DNA of 64,000 nt, taken from contig NZ_JAJCXB010000033.1 in the NCBI RefSeq assembly GCF_020564935.1, forward strand, positions 1 through 64,000, written 5' to 3'. The notes below the pieces were generated by a model. That model made no database searches. It was given only the letters and a program-made list of their open reading frames with translations, and was not told the origin of the DNA. Positions 17,080 to 25,457 of the stretch are shown piece after piece. The stretch's first letter is position 1. The number at the start of each line of letters is the position of its first letter. A program made the translations under genes and the position numbers. Origin of the DNA: Streptomyces pinistramenti (GTDB lineage Bacteria; Actinomycetota; Actinomycetes; Streptomycetales; Streptomycetaceae).

Positions 17080-17967
17080 GTGACGGTGATCCTGCTGGCC
17101 CTGGGCGCGGCCTGTTGTCTGGGGCTGGGCTTCGTCTTCCAGCAGGCGGCGGCGCAGCACGCCCCCGTGAAGGACTTCCTCTCCCCGCGGCTGCTGCTCG
17201 ATCTGATGCGGATGCCGCGCTGGCTGGCCGGCATCGGGCTGATGGTGTGCGGCATGGCGCTCGGCGCCTTCGCCCTGGGGATGGGCGACATCACGCTGGT
17301 CGAGCCGCTGCTGGCGACGAACCTGCTGTTCGCGATGGCGCTGTCGCGGTGGCTGACCCGCCAGCGGCTCGGCCGCAGCGGCTGGGCCGGGCTGTGGCTG
17401 CTGGCCGGGGGTGTCACGGCCTTCATCGTGGCGGGCCGGCCGCACGGGGGGCGCAGCGCGGCCGATCCGCTCGTCCAGTGGCTGATCATGGGCATCGTCC
17501 TGGGCACCGCGCTGCTGCTGACGGCCTTGGCCAAGCGCGTGTGGCTGGCCCTGGAGGCGGCGCTGCTGGGTGTCGCCGCCGGACTGCTCTACGGGCTCCA
17601 GGACGCGCTGACCCGGATGAGCGGCGACCTGTTCACGCGGGGCGGCTGGGCGGCAATCGCCACCAGCTGGCCGCCGTACGCGGTCCTCGTGCTCGGGGTG
17701 ACGGCGCTGCTCCTGGTGCAGAGCGCCTTCGAGACGGCGCCGCTGCGGCTGTCGCTGCCCGCGCTGACGGCGGCCCAGCCGCTGGCCGGGATCGCCTGCG
17801 GGGTCGGGTTCCTGGGCGACCGGCTCCAGGTGACCCCCGGGGCGCTGGCCTGGCAGGCGGCCGGGATCGTGGCGATCGTCGTGGGCATCGTGCTGATCGG
17901 CAGGCACCCGGCGATGCCGCCCGGCTCGGGCCGGCACCATCCGGTGCACGCGCTGCAGCCGCACTGA
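17080..17967 (+). CDS. DMT/EamA-type transporter
   Basis: The protein (about 295 aa) is almost wholly hydrophobic with 9-10 transmembrane segments and two internally similar halves, as in drug/metabolite transporters and NIPA-like magnesium transporter relatives. The GTG at 17080 gives the sequence beginning VTVILLALGAACCLGLG and is preceded by GAGG at good distance; a GTG at 17071 and an ATG at 16999 are alternatives. Substrate unknown. Confidence 0.8.
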   Translation: MTVILLALGAACCLGLGFVFQQAAAQHAPVKDFLSPRLLLDLMRMPRWLAGIGLMVCGMALGAFALGMGDITLVEPLLATNLLFAMALSRWLTRQRLGRSGWAGLWLLAGGVTAFIVAGRPHGGRSAADPLVQWLIMGIVLGTALLLTALAKRVWLALEAALLGVAAGLLYGLQDALTRMSGDLFTRGGWAAIATSWPPYAVLVLGVTALLLVQSAFETAPLRLSLPALTAAQPLAGIACGVGFLGDRLQVTPGALAWQAAGIVAIVVGIVLIGRHPAMPPGSGRHHPVHALQPH

Positions 17968-18047
17968 ACCGGCGGCCTGGGCCACGCCGTCTCCTGAGCC
18001 GGTCGGCCAGGCCCCGGCCGCCCGGCTCATCCGCGTCTGGTGATTGC

Positions 18048-18629
18048 ATGGCCCCCATGACCGATCAGCAACCGCTCGACGCGGACGAGATCCTCGACAT
18101 CGTCGATGAGCTGGACCGGGTGGTGGGGCAGGCGCCGCGCGGCGAGGCGTACGCCCGCAACCTGCGGCACCGGTGCACGTTCATCCTGGTCAGGGACGCC
18201 GATGACCGAATCTTCGTGCACCGCAGGACCGCACAGAAACTGGTCTTCCCCTCGCATTACGACATGTTCGTCGGCGGGGTCGTGGGAGCCGGTGAGAGCT
18301 ATGACGAAGCGGCCCTGCGGGAGGCCGAGGAGGAGCTGGGGGTCGAGGGACTCGGGCAGCCCGAGCCGCGCTTCTCCTTCCTCTACGAGGCGGACGGGCA
18401 CTCCTGGTGGTCGGCGGTCTACGAAGTGCGCTGCACGCTGCCGGTGCGGCCGCAGGAGTCGGAGGTCGCCTGGCACACGTTCCTGTCGGAAGAGGAGCTG
18501 ACCCGGCGACTCGACGAGTGGCCGTGGACGCCGGACGGGCTGGCGGCGTACCGGCGGCTGCTGGAGTGGCGCGCCTCCGGGAACGGCTGTTGTCCGGGGC
18601 GGCCCCGGGCGGCACGGACCGGCCGGTAG
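18048..18629 (+). CDS. Nudix hydrolase
   Basis: The complete Nudix box Gx5Ex7REUxEExGU is seen in GAGESYDEAALREAEEELGV. This 193-aa protein should hydrolyse nucleoside diphosphates linked to another group; the region around HRRTAQKLVFPSHYDMFVGG is typical of the YfcD/IDI-like subgroup. Two in-frame ATGs (18048, 18057) are possible starts. It precedes the DUF202 pair by 10 bases, so it is probably cotranscribed. Confidence 0.88.
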   Translation: MAPMTDQQPLDADEILDIVDELDRVVGQAPRGEAYARNLRHRCTFILVRDADDRIFVHRRTAQKLVFPSHYDMFVGGVVGAGESYDEAALREAEEELGVEGLGQPEPRFSFLYEADGHSWWSAVYEVRCTLPVRPQESEVAWHTFLSEEELTRRLDEWPWTPDGLAAYRRLLEWRASGNGCCPGRPRAARTGR

Positions 18630-18639
18630 GGTTTCAGCC

Positions 18640-19044
18640 ATGATCGACGGACTGCGGTCGCTCGGCGCGGCGGTACGGCTGTGGTTCTCGCCCGCGCGGG
18701 TCCGCGAGGAGGGCACCACTCCCGACTACCGCTTCTCGCTGGCCAACGAACGCACCCTGCTCGCCTGGCTGCGGACCGGCCTGGCGCTGGTCGGCGGCGG
18801 CTTCGCGGTGGACCAGTTCCTGCCGCGGCTGCACCCCGGAATGCGGATGACGTTCACCGTCGTCCTGCTGGCGGGCGGGGCGCTGTGCGCCGTGCGCGCG
18901 GTGAACCACTGGGTGCGCTGTGAGCGGGCCATGCGGCGCGGTACGGATCTGCCGGTCTCCCGCTTCCCCTCGCTGCTGGCCCTGGGGGTCGGGGTGCTGG
19001 CGGCGGCGATGGTGATCCTGGTCGCGCTCGGCTGGACCCGCTGA
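18640..19044 (+). CDS. YidH/DUF202 family membrane protein
   Basis: The 134-aa protein begins with a cytoplasmic segment containing the family hallmark FSLANERTLLAWLRTGLAL, followed by two further hydrophobic segments. Function of the family is unknown. It lies between the Nudix gene and a second DUF202 gene, with gaps of 10 and 3 bases. Confidence 0.85.
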   Translation: MIDGLRSLGAAVRLWFSPARVREEGTTPDYRFSLANERTLLAWLRTGLALVGGGFAVDQFLPRLHPGMRMTFTVVLLAGGALCAVRAVNHWVRCERAMRRGTDLPVSRFPSLLALGVGVLAAAMVILVALGWTR

Positions 19045-19047
19045 CCG

Positions 19048-19404
19048 ATGGCCACCGGAGACCGTCTCCGCGCCGGGCCGCCGGCGCCGGACGACCGGGA
19101 TCCCGGGCTGCAGCCCGAACGCACCCGGCTGGCGTGGCGGCGCACCACCCTGTCCTGCACGGTCGTCACGGTGCTTGCCGCCCGGCAGCTGGCGCAGAGC
19201 CCGGCGCCGGGGCCCGGCCAGGTGGCGGCCGTGGCGCTGGCGGGGGTGGCGTGGCTGGTGTTCGGGCTGGTGGCGCACCGCCGGATGCGGGCGATGGCCG
19301 CGGGCCGGCCCCCCGGCCTGCCGCCGCGCAGCGCCCTGCTGGTGGCCGGCTGCACCATCGCCTTCGCGGTTCTGGGGGCGGTCCTGCTGCTGACGGGGCT
19401 CTGA
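19048..19404 (+). CDS. second DUF202 family membrane protein
   Basis: The 118-aa protein has the related hallmark LQPERTRLAWRRTTLSCTVV and three membrane segments. It is only 3 bases downstream of the other DUF202 gene, so the two products may form a heteromeric membrane complex; this pairing is common in actinomycetes, but its role is unknown. Confidence 0.85.
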   Translation: MATGDRLRAGPPAPDDRDPGLQPERTRLAWRRTTLSCTVVTVLAARQLAQSPAPGPGQVAAVALAGVAWLVFGLVAHRRMRAMAAGRPPGLPPRSALLVAGCTIAFAVLGAVLLLTGL

Positions 19405-19540
19405 GCGCCGACGGCTCCCGGCCGGGCCCCGCCGACCGGCCTGGAATCGGACACCGGCCCTGAGCCTCCGCCGCGCCGGGGATGACGGGCCGCAGATCAC
19501 AGCGGTATCCCGGTCGGCAGGGCCGGGTGCGCCCAGCGAT

Positions 19541-19614
19541 ACGGTGACGCGACCCGCCGCTGCGGCCGGGGAGCCGCAACAGCCGCCCCGGGGCAGCGGG
19601 TGAGAACCCACCGT
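19541..19614 (+). ncRNA. candidate structured leader RNA with pseudoknot
   Basis: Three nested elements can be drawn: P1 ACGGTG (19541-19546) with CACCGT (19609-19614), P2 ACCCGC (19552-19557) with GCGGGT (19596-19601), and hairpin P3 TGCGGC (19561-19566) with GCCGCA (19573-19578). The P3 loop CGGGG (19567-19571) is complementary to CCCCG at 19586-19590, giving a possible pseudoknot. The 3' strand of P1 ends 1 base before the ribosome site TTGGAG of the MBL hydrolase gene, the arrangement of a translation-controlling switch. I do not match it to a known riboswitch class. Confidence 0.4.
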
Positions 19615-19631
19615 CTTGGAGCGACCACCGC

Positions 19632-20552
19632 ATGACCGAGCCTCATCTCCCCGATCCCTATCTCACCGAACTGGCCGCCGGCGTCAGCGCTTTCGTCCAG
19701 CCGGACGGCGGCTGGTGCCTGAACAACGCCGGTGTGGTGACCGACGGCTCCACGACACTGCTGGTGGACACCGCGGCCACCGAGCACCGGGCGCGGCTGC
19801 TGGCCCGCCTGATCGCGGAGACCGGTGCCCCGGCCCCGCGTACCGTCGTCAACACCCACCACCACGGCGACCACACCTACGGCAACTCGGTGTTCACGCC
19901 GGAGGCGACGGTCATCGGGCACGCCGCCTGCCGCAGCGAACTGCTCGCCGCCGGGCTCCAGTTGCACGCGGTGTGGCCGGATGTGGACTACGGCGACACC
20001 CCGCTGACGCCGCCGTCGGTGACCTTCACCGACACCCTCACCGTGTACGTCGGCGACATCGAGGTGCAGCTGATCCACCCCGGCGTGGCCCACACCCCGG
20101 GCGACACCGTCGTCTGGCTGCCGCAGCAGCGCATCGTCTTCACCGGGGACCTGGTCTTCAACGGCGGCACCCCGTTCCTCTTCATGGGCTCGCTCGCCGG
20201 GTCGCTGCGCTCACTGGAGCTGCTGCGCTCGCTGGACGCGGTGACGGTCGTGCCCGGCCACGGTCCGGTGACCGGGCCCGAGGTGTACGACGGCATCGAG
20301 CGCTATCTGCGGTACGTCGACACGCTGGCACGGCAGGGCATGGCCGCCGGGCGGACGCCGCTGGAGGTGGCCGGGGACGCCGACCTCGGGCCGTTCGCCG
20401 AACTGGCCGAGAGCGAGCGGCTGGTGGCCAATCTGCACCGGGCGTACGCGGAGCTGGCGGGCGGTGAGCCGGGGGCGCCGCTGGATGCGCTGGTGGCCTT
20501 CGGGGACATGACGGCGCTCAACGGCGGGGTGCCGATGGCCTGCCACGCCTGA
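19632..20552 (+). CDS. MBL-fold metallo-hydrolase
   Basis: The 306-aa protein has the metallo-beta-lactamase zinc motif in NTHHHGDHTYG, then HTPGDT, the Asp in FTGDLVF and the final His in VPGHGPVTG. It resembles the quinoprotein relay/SoxH-like branch of hydrolases rather than true beta-lactamases. No signal peptide is seen. The gene is monocistronic, with a strong hairpin downstream and an unusual structured leader upstream. Confidence 0.88.
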   Translation: MTEPHLPDPYLTELAAGVSAFVQPDGGWCLNNAGVVTDGSTTLLVDTAATEHRARLLARLIAETGAPAPRTVVNTHHHGDHTYGNSVFTPEATVIGHAACRSELLAAGLQLHAVWPDVDYGDTPLTPPSVTFTDTLTVYVGDIEVQLIHPGVAHTPGDTVVWLPQQRIVFTGDLVFNGGTPFLFMGSLAGSLRSLELLRSLDAVTVVPGHGPVTGPEVYDGIERYLRYVDTLARQGMAAGRTPLEVAGDADLGPFAELAESERLVANLHRAYAELAGGEPGAPLDALVAFGDMTALNGGVPMACHA

Positions 20553-20562
20553 GATTCCGCGA

Positions 20563-20599
20563 CGGCTGCGCGGGCCCCGGGCCGGGGTCCGCGCAGCCG
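20563..20599 (+). terminator. terminator of MBL hydrolase gene
   Basis: An 11-bp outer stem (20563-20573 with 20589-20599) continues into GCCCC/GGGGT, giving about 16 bp, 11 bases after the stop codon. Confidence 0.75.
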
Positions 20600-20635
20600 C
20601 GCGTGACCGACGCCCCATGCGCCACCACTGGACTC

Positions 20636-20655
20636 CATACCGACTAGTCGGCATG
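20636..20655. promoter_or_regulatory. TetR-type operator upstream of phosphotransferase-acyl-CoA dehydrogenase operon
   Basis: A 20-base palindrome (ATACCGACT/AGTCGGCAT core, one mismatched pair) lies 61 bases before the phosphotransferase start. One arm is repeated at 26281-26290 upstream of the SDR gene of the same catabolic block. The local TetR encoded at 23037-23642 is the likely binder; this is inference. Confidence 0.65.
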
Positions 20656-20716
20656 ATCGTGCCCAGCGGCTGCCACCGTCCGACGTCCGACCGTCCACTC
20701 CGTACGGAGGAGCACG

Positions 20717-21760
20717 ATGAGCAAGGGCACCCCTCCCCCACCGGGCGAGACTCCCCCCGGTCTCGACCTGGAGCGTCTGCGCGCGCACCTGGAGCGCGCG
20801 CGGCCTGGGCTGACCGCGGGACCGCTGCGCGCACAGCTGATCGAAGGCGGCCGGTCCAACCTCACCTACCGCGTCGCCGACGGCGCCTCCTCCTGGGTCG
20901 TGCGCCGCCCGCCGCTGGGCCATGTGCTCGCCACCGCGCACGACATGCGGCGCGAGCACCGGGTGATCAGCGCGCTGCACAGCACGCCGGTGCCGGTCCC
21001 CGAAGCGCTGCTGCTGTGCGAGGACGAGTCGGTCATCGGCGCGCCCTTCTACGTGATGGAGCTGGTCGAGGGCACGCCGTACCGCACCGCCGAGCAGCTG
21101 CGGCCGCTGGGCGCCGAGCGCACCCGCGCGGTGGTGCTCTCGCTCGTCGACACCCTCGTCGACCTGCACGCCGTCGACCCCGAAGCGGTCGGCCTGGGCG
21201 ACTTCGGGCGCCCCGACGGCTTTTTGGAGCGTCAACTGCGGCGCTGGGGCAAGCAGTTGGCGGCGTCGAAGAACCGTGACCTGCCGGGCATCGACGAGCT
21301 GCACGAAACGCTGGGCCGGGCGCTGCCCGCCTCGCCCACGCCGGCCGTCGTGCACGGCGACTACCGTCTCGACAACGTCCTCGTCGGCGCCGACGACACC
21401 CTCAAGGCGGTCCTGGACTGGGAGATGTCCACCCTCGGCGATCCGCTGACCGACCTCGGGCTGCTGGTGATGTACAGCTCGGACCTGGGCCTGCCCGCCT
21501 CGCCGGTCAGCACCACGAGCGGCGCTCCCGGCCACCCCGCACCGGCCGAACTGATCGAGCGCTACGCCGCCCGCTCCGGCCGGGACACCTCGGACATCGC
21601 CTGGTACACGGCCTTCGCCTGGTTCAAGCTCGCCGTGATCCTCGAAGGCATCCACTACCGCTTCACGCTCGGCCAGACCGTCGGCGCCGGTTTCGACCGG
21701 ATCGGCGAGCTGGTGCCCGTGTTCATCGACCGCGGACTGACCACCCTCAAGGAAGGCTGA
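20717..21760 (+). CDS. phosphotransferase family protein (ACAD10/11 N-terminal-like)
   Basis: The 347-aa protein has the APH/kinase-like fold: Brenner motif HGDYRLDN (His213, Asp215), then VLDWEMSTLGDPLTDLG for metal binding. In animals this domain is fused to an acyl-CoA dehydrogenase (ACAD10/11), where it phosphorylates 4-hydroxyacyl-CoA; here the acyl-CoA dehydrogenase is encoded 7 bases downstream. A role in degrading hydroxylated fatty acyl-CoAs is therefore a good inference. It is not an antibiotic resistance gene in this context. Confidence 0.88.
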   Translation: MSKGTPPPPGETPPGLDLERLRAHLERARPGLTAGPLRAQLIEGGRSNLTYRVADGASSWVVRRPPLGHVLATAHDMRREHRVISALHSTPVPVPEALLLCEDESVIGAPFYVMELVEGTPYRTAEQLRPLGAERTRAVVLSLVDTLVDLHAVDPEAVGLGDFGRPDGFLERQLRRWGKQLAASKNRDLPGIDELHETLGRALPASPTPAVVHGDYRLDNVLVGADDTLKAVLDWEMSTLGDPLTDLGLLVMYSSDLGLPASPVSTTSGAPGHPAPAELIERYAARSGRDTSDIAWYTAFAWFKLAVILEGIHYRFTLGQTVGAGFDRIGELVPVFIDRGLTTLKEG

Positions 21761-21767
21761 GGCACCC

Positions 21768-22982
21768 ATGGACTTCGCATTCGACGCCAGGACGGAAGAA
21801 CTCCGCGAGCAGCTGCTGGCGTTCATGGACGAGCACGTCCTGCCCGCCGAGGAGACCGTCCACGAGCAGCGGGCGCACCTCGCCTCCCCCTGGGACACCC
21901 CGGCGGCCGTCGAGGAGCTGAAGGCCGAGGCGCGGCGGCAGGGATTGTGGAACCTCTTCCTGCCGGACGCGGAGCACGGCGCAGGGCTGACCAATCTCCA
22001 GTACGCGCCGCTGGCCGAGATCACCGGCCGCAGCCCGCAGCTGGCGCCGACCGCGCTGAACTGCGCGGCGCCCGACACCGGCAACATGGAGGTGCTGGCG
22101 CAGTTCGGCAACGACGCCCAGAAGAAGCAGTGGCTCCAGCCGCTGCTGGCCGGCGAGATCCGGTCGGCGTTCGCGATGACCGAGCCCGATGTGGCGTCGT
22201 CGGACGCGACGAACATCGAGACGCACATCGCCCGGGACGGCGACGAGTACGTCATCAACGGCCGCAAATGGTACATCTCCGGCGCGATGAACCCGCTGTG
22301 CCAGATCTTCATCGTGATGGGCAAGACCGACCCGGACGGCGAGGACATCCGCCGCCAGCAGTCGATGGTGCTGGTGCCGCGCGACACCCCCGGCCTGACC
22401 GTCAAGCGCGCCATGCAGGTCTACGGCTACGAGGACCACTACCACGGCGGCCACGCCGAGGTGGTCTTCGACGACGTACGGGTGCCGGCCGGCAACCTGA
22501 TCGGCGAGGAGGGCGGCGGATTCGCCATCGCCCAGGCCCGGTTGGGCCCGGGGCGGATCCACCACTGCATGCGGCTGATCGGCACGGCCGAGCGCGCCAT
22601 CGAGCTGATGTGCAGGCGGGCCGTGGCGCGTACCGCGTTCGGCAAGCCGCTGGCCCAGCAGGGCGTGGTGCAGGAGTGGATCGCGGACGCGCGGGTCGCG
22701 GTGGAGCAGCTGCGGCTGCTGGTGCTGAAGACCGCCTGGCTGATGGACACCGTCGGCAACAAGGGCGCGCACACCGAGATCCAGGCCATCAAGATCGCCA
22801 CCCCGCGCACCGTCGTGGACATCCTCGACAAGGCGGTGCAGCTGTACGGCGCGGGCGGGGTCAGCCAGGACTTCCCGCTGGCCGAACTGTGGGCGGGCGC
22901 GCGCACGCTGCGGCTCGCGGACGGCCCGGACGAGGTGCACCAGCGCTCGCTGGCCCGGCGCGAGCTGAAGCGGTACCGGTAA
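21768..22982 (+). CDS. acyl-CoA dehydrogenase
   Basis: The 404-aa flavoenzyme oxidises an acyl-CoA to the 2,3-enoyl-CoA. Family features include FAMTEPDVASSDATN (FAD/substrate contact), the YGAGGVSQDFPLAELW region and the C-terminal RTLRLADGPDEVHQRSLAR. It matches the ACAD10/11-like branch that pairs with the phosphotransferase encoded immediately upstream, and the two genes form an operon under a palindromic operator. Length and motifs are complete. Confidence 0.93.
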   Translation: MDFAFDARTEELREQLLAFMDEHVLPAEETVHEQRAHLASPWDTPAAVEELKAEARRQGLWNLFLPDAEHGAGLTNLQYAPLAEITGRSPQLAPTALNCAAPDTGNMEVLAQFGNDAQKKQWLQPLLAGEIRSAFAMTEPDVASSDATNIETHIARDGDEYVINGRKWYISGAMNPLCQIFIVMGKTDPDGEDIRRQQSMVLVPRDTPGLTVKRAMQVYGYEDHYHGGHAEVVFDDVRVPAGNLIGEEGGGFAIAQARLGPGRIHHCMRLIGTAERAIELMCRRAVARTAFGKPLAQQGVVQEWIADARVAVEQLRLLVLKTAWLMDTVGNKGAHTEIQAIKIATPRTVVDILDKAVQLYGAGGVSQDFPLAELWAGARTLRLADGPDEVHQRSLARRELKRYR

Positions 22983-22990
22983 CGGGACGG

Positions 22991-23026
22991 CGACGGGCCC
23001 CGCGGAGCGTTCCGCGGGGCCCGTCG
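22991..23026. terminator. 16-bp perfect hairpin between convergent genes
   Basis: Arms 22991-23006 and 23011-23026 are fully complementary around a GCGT loop, between the acyl-CoA dehydrogenase stop and the TetR stop. It probably works in both directions. Confidence 0.85.
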
Positions 23027-23036
23027 TTCCGCCCGC

Positions 23037-23642
23037 CTACGGACGCAGCGCGCGCAGCAGCAGATCGGCGAGGTGGTCGGCGACCTGCTGCGGGGTGAGC
23101 GGGCCGCACTCGCGGTACCAGGTGCCGAGGTGGTGGACCGAGCCGAAGTGGTAGTCCACGACGAGGTCGGCGGGGATGTCGGCGGCGAACACGCCGGAGC
23201 GCTGGCCCTCTTCGACCAGTGCCCGGAACCGCTCGTGGTAGCGCCGCCGTTCGGCCCGTACCTGCTTGTCCTTCTCCGGTCCGAGATGGTGCATCGAACG
23301 GAAGAAGATCTTGGTGTCGTCGAGGTTCTCGATGGTGGTGACCACGACGTCGGCCGCGGCGTCCCGCAGCCGCTGCTCGACCGGGGCGTCGGCGCCGGCG
23401 AAGTGGTCCAGGCGCTCCTGCTGGAGGCGCAGCACCCGGCCGTAGACCTCGTGCAGCAGGTCGTCCTTGGAGCCGAAGTAGTGGTAGAGCGCGCCCTTGG
23501 TGACGCCCGCCGCGTCGACGATCTCCTGGACGGACGTGCGGTCGTAGCCCTGCTCGGCGAAGAGCCTGGTGGCGGTGGCGAGCAGCCGCTGGGCCACCGG
23601 CTTCGTGGTGCCGCCGGTGCCGCCGTCCTTCGTGCCGGCCAT
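23037..23642 (-). CDS. TetR family regulator of acyl-CoA catabolism block
   Basis: The 201-aa protein has an N-terminal helix-turn-helix: RLFAEQGYDRTSVQEIVDAAGVTKGALYHYFGSKDDLL. The C-terminal domain (residues about 80-200) is the FadR/TetR_C ligand domain usual for fatty acyl-CoA sensors. Start at 23642 (MAGTKDGG) is preferred over GTG 23651. It is the last gene of a leftward unit after the acyl-CoA ligase (gap 62). I propose that it binds the sites at 20636-20655 and 26271-26290. Confidence 0.9.
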   Translation of the reverse strand: MAGTKDGGTGGTTKPVAQRLLATATRLFAEQGYDRTSVQEIVDAAGVTKGALYHYFGSKDDLLHEVYGRVLRLQQERLDHFAGADAPVEQRLRDAAADVVVTTIENLDDTKIFFRSMHHLGPEKDKQVRAERRRYHERFRALVEEGQRSGVFAADIPADLVVDYHFGSVHHLGTWYRECGPLTPQQVADHLADLLLRALRP

Positions 23643-23704
23643 CGCCCTCACCTGTTCCTTCGTCCGTACGTGGTTCTTCCGGGAGCCGGCCGCGGGCCGC
23701 CGGG

Positions 23705-25366
23705 TCAGGCGCCCTCGCGCAGCTCCCGTCGGAGGATCTTGCCACTCGTGGTCTTCGGCAGCTCGGGCAGGATCTCGACCTCCCGGGGATATTTGTACGC
23801 CGCCAGCCGTTCCTTGCAGTAGCCGACCAGCTCGGCGGGGTCCGGGTCGCTGCCGGGCCGCAGGCTGACGTACGCCTTCACCGACTCCCCGCGGTAGGCG
23901 TCGGGCACGCCGACGACCGCCGCCTCGCGCACCGCCGGGTGGGTGTAGAGGACGTCCTCGACCTCCCGGGGCCAGACCTTGAAGCCCGAGGCGTTGATCA
24001 TGTCCTTCTTGCGGTCGACGACGTAGAGCCAGCCGTCGCGGTCCATGAATCCGATGTCCCCGGTGCGGAGTTCACCGTCCGGCAGGGCCTCGGCGGTGGC
24101 GTCGGGGCGCCGCCAGTAGCCGGGCACGACCTGGGGGCCGCGCACCGCGATCTCGCCCTGCTCGCCGAACGGCACGTCCCGGCCGTCCTCGTCCATGATC
24201 CGTACAACGGTGTCGGGGCCCGGCACACCGACCGCGAGGGTGCCGGAGACCTTGTCGACCGGGGCCCGCTTGCCGGGCGGGACACTGGCGCACGGGGCGG
24301 TGCACTCGGTCAGCCCGTAGCCGTTGTGCAGGTAGGGGCCGAAGCCGGAGCGGAAGGTCTCCACGAGGGCGGGCGGCAGCGGCGCGCCGCCGGAGGACAG
24401 CGTCGCGAACGACGCGAAGTGCTCACGGGTGACTGCGGGGTGCGCCATCAGGGCCATGTACGCGGTGGACGGGCCGACCGTGAAGGCGGGGCGGTGCTCC
24501 AGGAAGGCGTCGAGCACCACACCGGCCTCGAAGCGGTAGGCCAGCGCGAGGGTGCCGGTGTTGGCGAAGGAGGCGGCCAGTTCGCAGACCATGCCGGTGA
24601 TGTGGAAGAGCGGGGCGAGCGCGAAGTAGGTGGCGCCTTCGGCCACGCCCAGGCCGGTGCGCTGGCGTTCGGCGTTGTAGGTGATGTTGCCGTGGGTGTT
24701 GGTGGCGCCCTTGGGGGTGCCGCTGGTGCCCGATGTGTAGCTGATCAGCGCCACGTCGTCGGCGGTGAGGGCGGCGTCTTCGGGCACCGGGTGGAGCGTT
24801 CCGGCCGCCCGCGCCACGGTCAGCAGGTCGTCGGCGCCCTCCCGCGGCCCGAGCCGCTCGCCGCGCAGCACCCGGGTGTCGTCGCGGGTCTGGAGCCCCG
24901 CCTCGCAGGCGGTCAGCGCGATCCGTACGGAGGGGGCCTCGGCGGCGGTGGCGCGGAGGAAGGCATCCCAGGTGCGGTCGGCGCAGACGACGGCGGTGAC
25001 CTCGGCGTCGTGCAGGATGTGCGTCATCTCGCCCGATTTATACATGGGGTTGACCGGCACGACCACGCCGCCGGCCTTCCACACACCGAGGACGGCGAGC
25101 ACGAAGTGCGGGGTGTTCTGGAGCATGACGGCCGCCCGGTCGCCGCGGCGGAAACCGCGCCCGGCGAGGTGGGCGGCGACGCCGTCGGAGAGCGCGTCGG
25201 TCTCGGCGTAGGAGAGCCGGCCGTCGAAGTAGGCGAGCGCGGTGCGGCCGGGCGCCCGGCGCACCGCGTCACGGAAGGCGTGCAGCGTCGAGGCGGGCGG
25301 CCGGACGGGGGCCCGCTGCGCGTCGTTGAGCTGCGTCAGCCACGGCTTGTCCTGGTACGAGGTCAT
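23705..25366 (-). CDS. AMP-binding acyl-CoA ligase
   Basis: This ANL-superfamily enzyme of 553 aa adenylates a carboxylic acid and transfers it to CoA. Visible core motifs: A3 YTSGTSGTPKGA, A5 NGYGLTECTA, A7 ELRTGDIGFMD, A8 VDRKKDMINASGFKVWPREVE, A10 KTTSGKILRREL with the catalytic Lys. All are complete. Start MTSYQDKP at 25366 is chosen over an upstream in-frame ATG with no coding bias. It feeds the acyl-CoA dehydrogenase of the same block; chain length preference is unknown. Confidence 0.93.
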   Translation of the reverse strand: MTSYQDKPWLTQLNDAQRAPVRPPASTLHAFRDAVRRAPGRTALAYFDGRLSYAETDALSDGVAAHLAGRGFRRGDRAAVMLQNTPHFVLAVLGVWKAGGVVVPVNPMYKSGEMTHILHDAEVTAVVCADRTWDAFLRATAAEAPSVRIALTACEAGLQTRDDTRVLRGERLGPREGADDLLTVARAAGTLHPVPEDAALTADDVALISYTSGTSGTPKGATNTHGNITYNAERQRTGLGVAEGATYFALAPLFHITGMVCELAASFANTGTLALAYRFEAGVVLDAFLEHRPAFTVGPSTAYMALMAHPAVTREHFASFATLSSGGAPLPPALVETFRSGFGPYLHNGYGLTECTAPCASVPPGKRAPVDKVSGTLAVGVPGPDTVVRIMDEDGRDVPFGEQGEIAVRGPQVVPGYWRRPDATAEALPDGELRTGDIGFMDRDGWLYVVDRKKDMINASGFKVWPREVEDVLYTHPAVREAAVVGVPDAYRGESVKAYVSLRPGSDPDPAELVGYCKERLAAYKYPREVEILPELPKTTSGKILRRELREGA

Positions 25367-25418
25367 CGGGTGCGGCCCTTTCTTCCTGATCGCCTGATCG
25401 TCCCTGGGGCACGTCCGG

Positions 25419-25445
25419 GGTGGCCGGTCCTGCGTACCGGCCACC
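25419..25445 (-). terminator. hairpin between SDR and acyl-CoA ligase genes
   Basis: GGTGGCCGGT (25419-25428) and ACCGGCCACC (25436-25445) form a 10-bp perfect stem with a 7-base loop. It follows the SDR stop by 12 bases and may end or attenuate that transcript before the ligase. Confidence 0.65.
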
Positions 25446-25457
25446 CGGCCGCTGCCG

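Noticed and set aside
19632..20552. Beta-lactamase
   Set aside because: Zinc motif is general to the MBL fold; no signal peptide and the sequence resembles hydrolases of the quinoprotein relay group.
20717..21760. Aminoglycoside resistance kinase
   Set aside because: The fold is the same, but the coupling to an acyl-CoA dehydrogenase points to the ACAD10/11-type catabolic phosphotransferase.
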